Part shown: piece after piece, positions 1 to 7,628 of the stretch
Numbering within the stretch: position 1 is the first letter of the stretch
How the letters are laid out: each line of letters opens with the position of its first letter
Assembly (NCBI GenBank): GCA_017880985.1
Contig: JADGRK010000019.1
Span: 1 to 14,915, forward strand
Origin: Rhodoferax sp.
GTDB taxonomy: Bacteria > Pseudomonadota > Gammaproteobacteria > Burkholderiales > Burkholderiaceae_C
Direction: 5' to 3'
Length of the DNA: 14,915 nucleotides
Notes under the pieces: model-generated
What the model saw: only the letters and a program-made list of their open reading frames with translations
The model's database searches: none
What the model was told of the DNA's origin: nothing
Translations under genes and position numbers: made by a program

Positions 1-173
1 CTCCTGCATTGCGGGCGGTCAGACCCCTCAGTTTGCCATTGTTCGTCGCGACTTCAATGGGTCTGGAAAACTGTGACAAGCTCTATTTGTACGATCAGTA
101 TTAAAGCGACTTGGAGGCCAACGCGCCCTTGTGCACAGACTTCCCACCGTCAAGCACGCGGCCAAATGGAGCT

Positions 174-205
174 CCTCTCTTCCGCCCGGCGGGGCGGGAG
201 AGAGG
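174..205. other. GC-rich hairpin downstream of the acyl-CoA synthetase gene
   Basis: A 14-base arm (174-187) pairs with 192-205 across a GGCG loop; the only imperfection is T181 against G198, a wobble in plus-strand RNA. It lies 24 bases past the stop of the minus-strand gene and could help end its transcript. Reading leftward the bases after the stem are not a clear T-run, so it is not a textbook intrinsic terminator. A dispersed GC-rich palindrome is the alternative. The rest of 1-228 shows no gene I can support. Confidence 0.45.
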
Positions 206-228
206 CGGGGGTGAGTGAGTGGGGAAAA

Positions 229-2907
229 TTACAAAGTCTGCGTCACCAGCATAAAGTCCGCGTCTTCAGGGAACGGTTTGATCGCAAAGCCCAAGCCACG
301 CATCAATTTCAGCATGGTCTGGTTTTTGGCCAGCACCAGTCCAACAATCTCGGTCAAGCCTTTTTCGCGGGCAACGTCCATGATCGACAGCATCAAACGC
401 GAGCCCAGGCCGCGGCCCTTGAAATCGTCTGCCACCACCAGCGAGAACTCGCAAGAGGTCCGATCCGGATTGCTGATGTAGCGCGACACGCCCACCATGC
501 GTTCGACCTCGCTGGTTTGCCCATCGGCGCCCACCCGCGACTCATGACAGACGGCCACCAACGCCATTTCACGATCGTAATCAATCAGCGTAAAACGCGA
601 CAGCATGGTGGCCGGCAATTCCTGCATCGAAGACACAAAGCGGAAGTAGCGGCTCTCGGGCGAGAGCTGGCGCACAAACTCCTGCAACATGCTGGCGTCA
701 TCCGGGTGCACCGGGCGCACCACGTATTCACCGCCGCCCTTGAGCGGCCAGAGTTGCTCGTAACGCGAGGGATACGGCAGGATTGCCAGATGGTTGTAGT
801 GACGCGCCTGCGAAGGCGTGTTTTGAACCAGGATGCGCGCATCCACCGCCACCGCCCCGGACTCATCGACGATGATCGGGTTGATGTCCATCTCATGCAA
901 CTGTGGCAGCTCGCACACCATCTCGGAGACCCGTAGCAGCACCTGCTCCAGCGCCTCCATGTTGACGGCTGCCGCGCCGCGCCATTCACCCAGGGTCTCG
1001 GCCACGCGCGCGCGCTCGATCAGACTGCGCGCCAAAAATTGGTTCAATGGCGGCAACTCCATGGCGCGATCATTGATCAGCTCGATCATGGTGCCACCCG
1101 AGCCAAATGCAATCACCGGGCCAAACGGGTCATCGGTGACCATGCCGACATAGACCTCCCGACCGCGCTTTTGGCTCGACATATTCTGGATCGTGACGCC
1201 ATTGATGTGCGCATCAGGCCGCAAGCGGGTCACCGCCTGCATCATGTCAATGTAGGTGTCGCGCACGCCCACCGCGTTCACCACATTGAGCGCCACGCCC
1301 TGCACATCAGACTTGTGATTGATGTCGGGCGAGTCAATTTTTAGCGCAACCGGGAAACCGAGTTGGGTGGCGATCATGATGGCTTCGTTGACATTGCGCG
1401 CCAGCATGGTCCGGGTGACGGGAATATGAAACGCGGCCAGCAGCGCCTTGGACTCCATCTCGGTCAGTACGCAGCGACGCTCGGCCAGCACGCTCTCAAT
1501 CAGGATGCGGGCACCCTCCACGTCGGGCTTGGCCAGATTGGACATCGGCGGCGGCGTCTGTTGCAACAGTTGCTGGTTTTGGTAGAACGACGCAATATTG
1601 CCAAAAGCGCCGACTGCTGCTTCCGGCGTACGAAACGCCGGAATCGCCGCCTCGCTCAGAACGCGCCGTGCTTCACCGACAGTGGCGTCGCCCATCAAAC
1701 ACGAAAGCAGAGGCTTGCCAAGGAGTGGGTTGACCTCGGCCAGGGCGCTGGCGACGGTCCCGCTGTCGATACCCACTTTGGGTGAAAAAATCGCCAGCAC
1801 GCCATCGACCTGGGGCGCTTTGGCGGCCGCTTGAACGGCGACTTTGAAGTGCTCGGGCCCCGCCTCTTCCGAGATATCGATCAGATCAGACAGCGAGGCC
1901 AGTGGCGGTAATTGAGGTTTCAGCGCTTGCGCCTGCTCGCCGGTCAGACAGGCCAGCGTCAAATTGATTTCACTGACCCAATCAGCCGCCAGCACACCGG
2001 GGCCACCACCATTGCTCACAATCGCCAGGCGACGCCCCACCGGGCGGTAACGCGAAGCCAGACACTTGGCAGCCGAGAACAGGGCCACAAACGAGCGCAC
2101 CCGCACCGCGCCGGCGCGGCGCAAGGCGGCGTCAAAAACATCGTCGCTACCCACAATCGCCCCCGAATGGGTGAGCGCCGCCCGGTTGCCCGCGGCTCTG
2201 CGTCCGGCTTTGAGCACCACCACCGGCTTGGCGTTGGCGGCCGCACGCAAGGCGCTCATGAAGCGCCGGGCGTTGCCGATGCCCTCCAGATAGACGACGA
2301 TGCTGTGGGTATATGCGTCGGAGGCCAGAAAATCGAGCACCTGGGCCATATCCACATCGGTATTGGGACCAAGTGAAACCACCGTTGAAAAACCGACCCC
2401 ATTCTTTTGTGCCCAGTCCAGGATGGATGAAGTGAGTGCCCCCGACTGCGAGACCAGCGCCAGCGGCCCCGGTGCGCACAGGGCACCCGCCACACTGGCA
2501 TTGAGCTGCAGATGCGGTCGCTGAAAACCCAGGCTGTTGGGACCGAGCAGATGAATGTCATCACGCCGCGCGATTTTGTGCAACTCGGCGGCTGTAGCCG
2601 CATCGATGCCACTGGAGATCACCAGCGCGGCCCGGCATTTGATGCGACCAGCGATTTCAAGCGCCGCGGCGACTTCGGCTACGGGCATGGCAATGATGGC
2701 CAGATCGACATGGGTATTGGCCAGATCAGCCAGGGTGCCACTGGCATAAATGTCCAGAAAAATAATCGTACCGACAAAGCGCTGTGCCCGCAGTGCCTGC
2801 TGCAAAATCCGCGCCTGCGCGGTCTGTGAGTCGGGGTCATCGAGCTTGCCCGCCAGCACGGCAATGGTGCTGGGCGAAAACAGCGGTGTGAGAAAGTGCT
2901 TATCCAT
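229..2907 (-). CDS. Pat-like NDP-forming acyl-CoA synthetase fused to a GNAT acetyltransferase
   Basis: This encodes a 892-residue two-part protein of the Pat (protein lysine acetyltransferase) type, the family that in Salmonella acetylates and silences acetyl-CoA synthetase. Order of domains: CoA-binding (about 1-125), succinyl-CoA-ligase-like (about 140-450), ATP-grasp (about 465-695, with a VALKIDSPDINHKSD stretch near 520-535), then GNAT (about 725-885, with the acetyl-CoA loop KGRGLG at 830-835). The position of the phosphorylated His of ADP-forming synthetases is kept as THSGA (His247). I chose the ATG at 2907 because GGAG lies five bases upstream; a TTG six codons earlier also keeps the frame open. 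It diverges from dinB. Its likely role is control of acyl-CoA metabolism through lysine acetylation. Whether the synthetase half is active cannot be read from sequence. It has no obvious link to the operon on the right. Confidence 0.9.
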   Translation of the reverse strand: MDKHFLTPLFSPSTIAVLAGKLDDPDSQTAQARILQQALRAQRFVGTIIFLDIYASGTLADLANTHVDLAIIAMPVAEVAAALEIAGRIKCRAALVISSGIDAATAAELHKIARRDDIHLLGPNSLGFQRPHLQLNASVAGALCAPGPLALVSQSGALTSSILDWAQKNGVGFSTVVSLGPNTDVDMAQVLDFLASDAYTHSIVVYLEGIGNARRFMSALRAAANAKPVVVLKAGRRAAGNRAALTHSGAIVGSDDVFDAALRRAGAVRVRSFVALFSAAKCLASRYRPVGRRLAIVSNGGGPGVLAADWVSEINLTLACLTGEQAQALKPQLPPLASLSDLIDISEEAGPEHFKVAVQAAAKAPQVDGVLAIFSPKVGIDSGTVASALAEVNPLLGKPLLSCLMGDATVGEARRVLSEAAIPAFRTPEAAVGAFGNIASFYQNQQLLQQTPPPMSNLAKPDVEGARILIESVLAERRCVLTEMESKALLAAFHIPVTRTMLARNVNEAIMIATQLGFPVALKIDSPDINHKSDVQGVALNVVNAVGVRDTYIDMMQAVTRLRPDAHINGVTIQNMSSQKRGREVYVGMVTDDPFGPVIAFGSGGTMIELINDRAMELPPLNQFLARSLIERARVAETLGEWRGAAAVNMEALEQVLLRVSEMVCELPQLHEMDINPIIVDESGAVAVDARILVQNTPSQARHYNHLAILPYPSRYEQLWPLKGGGEYVVRPVHPDDASMLQEFVRQLSPESRYFRFVSSMQELPATMLSRFTLIDYDREMALVAVCHESRVGADGQTSEVERMVGVSRYISNPDRTSCEFSLVVADDFKGRGLGSRLMLSIMDVAREKGLTEIVGLVLAKNQTMLKLMRGLGFAIKPFPEDADFMLVTQTL

Positions 2908-2918
2908 ACAAACTCCAA

Positions 2919-2946
2919 TTGACAAGCTGATTAATCCTGATTTAAG
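2919..2946 (+). promoter_or_regulatory. Candidate sigma70 promoter for dinB
   Basis: A perfect TTGACA (2919-2924) is followed after 16 bases by TTTAAG (2941-2946), which matches four of six positions of the -10 consensus. Transcription would start near 2953, about 60 bases before the dinB ATG. Two small dyads sit just downstream: TTAAG/CTTAA (2942-2953) and AGGCGC-TT-GCGCCT (2962-2975). No LexA box (CTGT-N8-ACAG) was found, so SOS control is not supported by this sequence. Confidence 0.4.
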
Positions 2947-3013
2947 AGCTTAACCGGTCTGAGGCGCTTGCGCCTTGACTTGCGGCAACACCTGTTCGCG
3001 CTATCCTCACGGC

Positions 3014-4261
3014 ATGAGCGCAAAGTCTGCCATTCGCCGCATCGCCCACCTCGATATGGACGCTTTCTATGCTTCGGTCGAACTGCTGCGCTACCCGCAG
3101 CTCAGCGGTTTGCCAGTGGTGATCGGAGGCGCGCGCCGCCCGCAGGACGAAACACTGCGCCAAACTCATGCACACCAGGCGCTGGCGCGCATCCCGCTGG
3201 AGGCTTTCCCCCGCCTGCAGGGCTACAGCGGCCGCGGTGTCATCACCACCGCCACCTACGCCGCGCGCCAATTTGGCGTCGGTTCCGCCATGGGCTTGAT
3301 GAAAGCCGCCAAACTGTGCCCGCAAGCCATTTTGTTGCCGGTCGACTTTGCCGAGTATCGCAAATATTCCCGCGCCTTCAAGGCCATCGTCACCGACATT
3401 GCGCCACTGATGGAAGACCGGGGCGTGGACGAGGTTTACATTGACTTCACCGAGGTTCCTGGTGGCCAGCGCGAAGGCGGTCGGGTGCTGGCGCGTTTGA
3501 TTCAGAAGGCCATTTTTGACCAGACCGGTCTAACCTGCTCGGTTGGCGTTGCGCCCAACAAGCTGCTCGCCAAGATGGCCAGCGAATTTAACAAACCGAA
3601 CGGGATTGCCATCGTGTTTGAAGACGATCTGATCGGCAAGATCTGGCCACTGGCCTGCCGCAAGATCAACGGCATTGGCCCCAAATCGGATGAAAAGCTC
3701 AAAAGTCTGGGCATTGTGACGATTGCCCAGCTAGCCGAACAGGAGCTGCAATGGCTGATTGAGCATTTTGGCCAGAAGACCGGCGCCTGGATGTTTGCCG
3801 CCGCGCACGGCCGCGATGATCGACCGGTGGTGCTGGAGAGCGAACCGGTCTCCATCAGCCGCGAGACCACCTTTGAGCGCGACCTGCACGCGGTGCGCGA
3901 CAAAGCCGAACTGGGTGCCATCTTCACCCGCCTGTGCGAACAGGTGGCCGGGGATCTGCAGCGCCAAGGCTACGCCGGCAAGACCATCGGCATCAAGCTG
4001 CGTTTTGATGACTTCAAAGGCGTGACCCGCGACCAGACCGTGGAGCACTACACCGCAGACGCGAAAACCATCCGCGGCATTGCCGGACAATGCCTCAAAC
4101 GCGTGCCTTTGAGCCAGCGCCTGCGTTTGCTCGGCGTCCGGGTGGCTTCGCTGGTGAAATCGGACAGCACCGATAAATTCAAGGAAAATAGCCCTCCAGC
4201 CCCCGTTGCAACTGCGCAGGCAGCTACTGATTCAATAGTAACAACAAGCCAGCTCTTTTGA
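3014..4261 (+). CDS. dinB: DNA polymerase IV (Y-family translesion polymerase)
   Basis: This encodes a 415-residue error-prone polymerase that copies past damaged bases. The palm motif HLDMDAFYASVE (12-23) carries metal-binding Asp14 and the aromatic steric-gate pair Phe18-Tyr19; DEVYID (139-144) supplies the second acidic cluster. SVGVAPNKLLAKMASEFNKP (176-195) and a helix-hairpin-helix near 218-234 follow, then the little-finger domain to about 380. Compared with E. coli DinB there is an insert of about 34 residues after VVIGG (34-38), which I recall as normal in betaproteobacterial DinBs. The ATG at 3014 begins just before the conserved region; no strong ribosome binding site is visible, and the open frame reaches back to a TTG at 2975. 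The last 25 or so residues are unusual: they appear to be encoded by an intergenic-type repeat (4185-4240), and no QLxLF clamp-binding motif is seen, only a terminal SQLF. Confidence 0.95.
   Translation: MSAKSAIRRIAHLDMDAFYASVELLRYPQLSGLPVVIGGARRPQDETLRQTHAHQALARIPLEAFPRLQGYSGRGVITTATYAARQFGVGSAMGLMKAAKLCPQAILLPVDFAEYRKYSRAFKAIVTDIAPLMEDRGVDEVYIDFTEVPGGQREGGRVLARLIQKAIFDQTGLTCSVGVAPNKLLAKMASEFNKPNGIAIVFEDDLIGKIWPLACRKINGIGPKSDEKLKSLGIVTIAQLAEQELQWLIEHFGQKTGAWMFAAAHGRDDRPVVLESEPVSISRETTFERDLHAVRDKAELGAIFTRLCEQVAGDLQRQGYAGKTIGIKLRFDDFKGVTRDQTVEHYTADAKTIRGIAGQCLKRVPLSQRLRLLGVRVASLVKSDSTDKFKENSPPAPVATAQAATDSIVTTSQLF
4185..4240 (+). repeat. Comamonadaceae-type short dispersed repeat inside the end of dinB
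   Basis: The pattern AATAGCCCTCCAGC, then GCGCAGGCAGCTACTGATT, then CAATAGTAA matches my memory of a short repeat found in many copies between genes of Rhodoferax, Polaromonas and Acidovorax relatives. A weak dyad TACT/AGTA lies in its right half. Here it is in frame with dinB and encodes most of the protein's tail, read as ENSPPAPVATAQAATDSIVT. Only one copy is visible in this window, so the call rests on recognition rather than on repetition seen here. Confidence 0.5.
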
Positions 4262-4295
4262 GCAGGATTCTGCCCGAAGCGTTCATCGCCCATGG

Positions 4296-5345
4296 TCAAT
4301 GTTCATGGCGGTGATGCGCGTCCGGGAAATGTTCATGACTGTGTGTCATGAGCTCATGCTGATGCGCATGACGATGAGGCTCACTTGACGCAGAACCATT
4401 GTTGTGGAGATGCTGATGGTGTTCATCGTGAACATGCTCATGGACATGCTCGATCACCTGATGGGTATGAAAATGTTGGTGGCGCTCGGTCAGGTGAAGC
4501 CATACCCCAACCCCCATCGCCAGTCCGGCAATGGCCAATCTCAGAGTCACCGGCTCCCCCAGTAGCGGCACCGCCAATGCGGCACCAAAAAATGGGGCCA
4601 CTGAAAAATAGGCTCCAGTGCGCGCAGTACCCAGGTAGCGCAGGCCAACGACGAACAGGGCCAGACTCACCCCATAGGCGGCGAAACCCACGACCGCGGC
4701 TTCAAGCACAAAGGGCCATCGGGGTAGTTCTGAGCCGATGCTCAAAGCCAGCACAAGATTGACGCTACCTGCCACCAGCCCCTTGGTTGACGCGATCCAG
4801 GTCGCATCGTTGAGGGACACGCGCCGGGTCAGGTTGTTATCGATTGCCCAGGCCAGACAGGCGCCAAGCACTGCCAGAGTGGGGCCCACGCTGGCAAGGT
4901 CGGCGCTTGCTGGCCAACTGAGAACCAGTGCGCCGACGACGATGGCACTCATGCCCAGCGCAACGCGCCGGTCCACGTTTTCCCGAAACAAGGTCCAGGC
5001 GATCAGCGCGGTAAAAACACTTTCGGCGTTCAGCATCAGCGACGCCCCTGACGCTGGCATATGACTCAAGCCATACATCAACAGCACTGGAGCCAGCACG
5101 CCACCCGACAGGATGGCGCCGACCAGCCAGGGCCACTCGTTGACCGCCATCACGGCGGGTTCTGCTTTGCGGAGCCGGCGGTAAAGCCAGAGGCCGAACC
5201 CGGAACCCAGATAGAACAGGCCGGCCAGCAGCCACGGATTAACGTTTCCCAACAGGAGTTTGGCCAGCGGTGTCCCCGCACCGAACAAGGCGGCTGCGCC
5301 CAGAGCGGCAAGGACCCCGGGGTTACCCAGTGTTGCGAAATTCAT
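4296..5345 (-). CDS. EamA/DMT-family transporter with a histidine-rich cytoplasmic tail
   Basis: This encodes a 349-residue inner-membrane protein of the drug/metabolite transporter superfamily, with two EamA repeats (about 9-143 and 155-283) that make roughly ten hydrophobic segments. Residues of note are the FGAGTPLAKLL helix near 21-31 and RTGAYFSVAPFFGA at 242-255. The last 66 residues (284-349) contain 24 histidines in HxH and HxHxH patterns mixed with Glu and Asp, after which the protein ends. Such a tail is a plausible metal-binding or metal-sensing region, but EamA proteins export many different solutes, so the substrate is unknown. The ATG is at 5345. The gene follows the LysR gene by 40 bases on the same strand, so the two may share a transcript. 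It converges on dinB with 34 bases between the stops. Confidence 0.85.
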   Translation of the reverse strand: MNFATLGNPGVLAALGAAALFGAGTPLAKLLLGNVNPWLLAGLFYLGSGFGLWLYRRLRKAEPAVMAVNEWPWLVGAILSGGVLAPVLLMYGLSHMPASGASLMLNAESVFTALIAWTLFRENVDRRVALGMSAIVVGALVLSWPASADLASVGPTLAVLGACLAWAIDNNLTRRVSLNDATWIASTKGLVAGSVNLVLALSIGSELPRWPFVLEAAVVGFAAYGVSLALFVVGLRYLGTARTGAYFSVAPFFGAALAVPLLGEPVTLRLAIAGLAMGVGVWLHLTERHQHFHTHQVIEHVHEHVHDEHHQHLHNNGSASSEPHRHAHQHELMTHSHEHFPDAHHRHEH

Positions 5346-5385
5346 AATCTAGATATTGTCGCGCGGCAGACCCGACGCATGTCCC

Positions 5386-6309
5386 TCAACGATGCAAAAA
5401 GCTGTGCGGATTTTGCGGATCCAGGTAGCGTTGCTTAAAGTACTGCCGAACGGTTTTCATCGCCGGACTCATGGTTGCGTCGGCGCGCCACGCCAAGCCT
5501 ACATTCATACTGGGAATGCTCTCGACAGGCTTGATCGTCTCGATTCGCTTACCCTCCAGTGACCAGGGGCGATATACCATGTCAGACAAAATCGCCACAC
5601 CTAAATCGTTGGCAACCAGACTTCGCACGGCTTCGATCGACTTCGTGTTTAACGTGATAGTGGGCTCACAGCCATGCAGGTGCCAATATCGAAGCGCCGA
5701 TTCGGCTGCCTCATCCACCGTCAGCATAATGAAGGGCTCTTGCGCGATTTCGGCAAAGCTAACCTGTCGTTTTGCCAAAAAGCGATGTTGCGGCGAAACC
5801 CACAACCGACGCGGTGAGCTAAACAATGTCTCTGTTTGAATCGCCGGGTTGCGGACGTTGGACGTCAGCAGCATCGCCATGTCATAGTGTTGCGCGAGCA
5901 AACCCGATTCAATTGTCTCGCGGTCAAGCTCGAGCATTCGGATGTGAAGTGCTGGATACAGCAGCGACAAACGCTGCAAATGATCCGGTAAAAAATAACC
6001 CATCACAGTGTACGTGGCGGCAAGTGTCAGTTCACCAGTGACCGGCGCAATTTGCTGCGGCATGTTACGGGCATCCTCTACCGCCGCCAAAATTGCGTAG
6101 GCGCGAGTCAAGAAATGTCTACCGTTGTCGGTTAGCTCCATGCCGTGAGATTGGCGGCTAAAAAGCTTGTACCCCAAGCCTTCTTCCAGCTCGCGGATTG
6201 AAATTGTCACTGCCGATTGCGACACCGACAACTCAACGGCAGCACGGGAGATTTGCCCCAGCTCAGCCGTTGCCACAAAGTATTTAATTTGCCGCAGTGA
6301 AAAATGCAT
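5386..6309 (-). CDS. LysR-type transcriptional regulator, divergent from the pxp operon
   Basis: This encodes a 307-residue LysR-family protein. An N-terminal winged helix-turn-helix (about 1-60; LSVSQSAVTISIRELEEGLG, residues 27-46) is followed by a linker helix and a periplasmic-binding-protein-like effector domain (about 90-295). It faces pxpA across 173 bases, the classic layout for a LysR activator of the neighbouring operon, and a T-N11-A dyad lies between them. By position it is the best candidate to sense the operon's substrate or product. A CCGTCA/TGACGG hairpin sits just upstream of its ATG and no strong ribosome binding site is seen. The EamA gene lies 40 bases downstream, so that exporter could belong to the same regulon. 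The effector is unknown. Confidence 0.9.
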   Translation of the reverse strand: MHFSLRQIKYFVATAELGQISRAAVELSVSQSAVTISIRELEEGLGYKLFSRQSHGMELTDNGRHFLTRAYAILAAVEDARNMPQQIAPVTGELTLAATYTVMGYFLPDHLQRLSLLYPALHIRMLELDRETIESGLLAQHYDMAMLLTSNVRNPAIQTETLFSSPRRLWVSPQHRFLAKRQVSFAEIAQEPFIMLTVDEAAESALRYWHLHGCEPTITLNTKSIEAVRSLVANDLGVAILSDMVYRPWSLEGKRIETIKPVESIPSMNVGLAWRADATMSPAMKTVRQYFKQRYLDPQNPHSFLHR

Positions 6310-6319
6310 TTCAGATCAA

Positions 6320-6334
6320 CCGTCACGCTGACGG
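6320..6334. other. Perfect hairpin in the LysR leader
   Basis: CCGTCA (6320-6325) and TGACGG (6329-6334) form a perfect six-base dyad around CGC, ending 11 bases before the LysR start codon at 6309. In the LysR mRNA it would lie where the ribosome binding site is expected. It could instead be a protein-binding dyad, or chance. Confidence 0.3.
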
Positions 6335-6347
6335 GAAGGAAAGAATC

Positions 6348-6378
6348 AAGGTATTAAAAAAACTAATATTAGCACCTT
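6348..6378. promoter_or_regulatory. Probable LysR-type operator between the LysR gene and pxpA
   Basis: TATTA (6352-6356) and TAATA (6364-6368) form a dyad that contains the LysR T-N11-A pattern (T6354, A6366). It is bracketed by a second inverted pair, AAGGT (6348-6352) and ACCTT (6374-6378), and overlaps the palindrome CTAATATTAG (6363-6372). A -10-like TAAAAT (6385-6390) for the pxpA direction lies about 25 bases from the dyad centre, with no recognisable -35; that spacing suits an activator-dependent promoter. Reading the other way, GATAAT (6394-6389) could be a -10 for the LysR gene. The identity of the binding protein is inferred from position. Confidence 0.5.
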
Positions 6379-6482
6379 AAAAAATAAAATTATCTTTTCT
6401 TGTCACAAACTCTTACCTTCGCGTACCTGAACAACGGTTTGTCTCACGGCAACGGCAATTCAAGTCAAACAGGCAAACAAAG

Positions 6483-7271
6483 ATGGGCAAAACAATGAAA
6501 AATGTGATGGATTTGAATTCTGACCTGGGAGAGGGTTTTGGCCCATGGAGCATCGGAGACGGTGCAGATGAAGCCATCATGAGTCAGATCAGCTCCGCCA
6601 ACATTGCAACCGGTTTTCACGCCGGCGATCCAAACATCATGCAGCGAATGGTGTCATTGGCCAAACAATATAACGTGGGCATTGGTGCACACCCAGGTTT
6701 TCGTGATTTGGTTGGATTTGGTCGCCGCGACATAAAGGCCTCCAGCAGCGAACTGCTCAACGACATCATTTATCAAACTGGCGCATTGCGCGAGTTTGCG
6801 CACTGGCAAGGCTTGCGCTTGCAGCACGTCAAATTGCATGGTGCCCTCTACATGCGAGCCGCGCGGGATGAAGAGTTTTCAATTGCTTTGATCAAAGCCC
6901 TGCAAGAGATCGAACCCAGCTTGTATCTGTACTGCATGGAAGCCTCAGTCACTTACCAGGTAGCCAAGAAAATGGGACACCCGGTTGTGCGCGAGTTTTA
7001 TGGCGATCGCAACTACGACAAGACCGGCTCCATTGTGTTCACACGCCAGGTTGGACAACTTGACCCGGCCACCGTCGCCGCCAGGGCGCTGCGCGCCTGT
7101 ACCCACGGGGTAGTTCAAACGGTTGAAGGCGCAGACATCGCAATAGAATTTGATTCAATCTGCATCCACAGCGACACACCGGGTGCGCTGGCTCTGATAA
7201 AGGCCACAAAAACCGCGTTGACCAGCAACGGCATACAAATTGCACCGTTGTCAGAAGTCATGCCGCGCTGA
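6483..7271 (+). CDS. pxpA: LamB/YcsF-family protein, 5-oxoprolinase subunit A homologue
   Basis: This encodes a 262-residue cytoplasmic protein of the LamB/YcsF family. In E. coli and B. subtilis the homologue PxpA works with PxpB and PxpC to hydrolyse 5-oxoproline to glutamate using ATP; in Aspergillus nidulans lamB is needed for use of lactams such as 2-pyrrolidone. Family blocks seen are DLNSDLGEGFGPW (10-22), SANIATGFHAGDP (38-50), GIGAHPGFRDLVGFGRR (66-82), HVKLHGALY (115-123), the YGDRNYDKTGSI block (173-184) and SICIHSDTPGA (225-235); the Asp and His residues in them are the likely catalytic centre. It is the first gene of the enzyme run. The ATG at 6483 has AGG nine bases upstream; ATGs at 6495 and 6507 are alternatives, the last closest to the usual family N-terminus. 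A 77-base gap leads to the carrier gene. Family is certain, substrate is not. Confidence 0.9.
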   Translation: MGKTMKNVMDLNSDLGEGFGPWSIGDGADEAIMSQISSANIATGFHAGDPNIMQRMVSLAKQYNVGIGAHPGFRDLVGFGRRDIKASSSELLNDIIYQTGALREFAHWQGLRLQHVKLHGALYMRAARDEEFSIALIKALQEIEPSLYLYCMEASVTYQVAKKMGHPVVREFYGDRNYDKTGSIVFTRQVGQLDPATVAARALRACTHGVVQTVEGADIAIEFDSICIHSDTPGALALIKATKTALTSNGIQIAPLSEVMPR

Positions 7272-7348
7272 ATCAGCCGGCACCCGACGGCCTATTGACC
7301 AAGTTTTGATTTGTTTGAACTGCACAGTACAACTTAGGAGCGCACAGC

Positions 7349-7582
7349 ATGGCTGAAATTTTTTCCCCTCTCCCCGGCACGTTCTATAGGCGACCCGCCC
7401 CGGATGCACCCAACTACAAACAAGTCGGAGACCCTGTTGCAATCGATGAGGTGATCGGCTTGGTTGAGGTGATGAAGATGTTCAACGAAGTTCGCGCAGA
7501 AGTCAGCGGCAAGGTGGTGCGCTACACGATTGACAACGAAGACCCGGTTGAAGCCGGACAAGTCTTGATGATCCTTGAATAA
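7349..7582 (+). CDS. Minimal biotinyl carrier protein
   Basis: This encodes a 77-residue protein that is almost only a biotinyl domain. EVMKM (40-44) holds the lysine expected to carry biotin (Lys43), within a symmetrical beta-rich fold, and it ends ILE like other carriers. It lacks the N-terminal region of the AccB subunit of acetyl-CoA carboxylase, which is about twice as long. AGGAG lies eight bases before the ATG. It sits between pxpA and the biotin carboxylase gene, so it should be the swinging arm that passes a carboxyl group from the carboxylase (next gene) to PxpB/PxpC. A housekeeping acetyl-CoA carboxylase role is unlikely in this setting. It would need biotinylation by BirA. Confidence 0.85.
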   Translation: MAEIFSPLPGTFYRRPAPDAPNYKQVGDPVAIDEVIGLVEVMKMFNEVRAEVSGKVVRYTIDNEDPVEAGQVLMILE

Positions 7583-7628
7583 CTGATCAAAATTGGGCAT
7601 CCCCACACCTCATAGCAGAGTCCATTTG

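Noticed and set aside
17..25. GGTCAGACC dyad near the left edge, like motifs seen around REP-type elements
   Set aside because: Only one short copy is visible and no transposase or second arm is present in the window.
2..76. Open frame running in from the left edge and ending in TGA at 74-76
   Set aside because: The 24 residues look protein-like but are too few to assign a family; it could be the end of a gene or chance.
73..936. A 287-codon open frame on the plus strand
   Set aside because: It lies almost wholly opposite the acyl-CoA synthetase/acetyltransferase gene, its translation resembles no family and is rich in His and Arg, as expected of an antisense shadow of GC-rich coding DNA.
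2926..3013. Possible LexA/SOS box upstream of dinB
   Set aside because: No CTGT-N8-ACAG or close variant could be found; only CTGTTCGCG without the matching half.
4347..4358. Perfect 12-base palindrome CATGAGCTCATG
   Set aside because: It lies inside the histidine-rich coding tail of the EamA gene, where CAT/ATG-rich codons create such palindromes by chance.
6400..6428. Sigma70 promoter for pxpA with TTGTCA as -35
   Set aside because: No acceptable -10 occurs at 16-18 bases; the TAAAAT at 6385 next to the LysR dyad is a better candidate.
7272..7348. GCCG/CGGC hairpin as a terminator between pxpA and the carrier gene
   Set aside because: The stem is only four pairs with a large loop and no T-run directly follows it.
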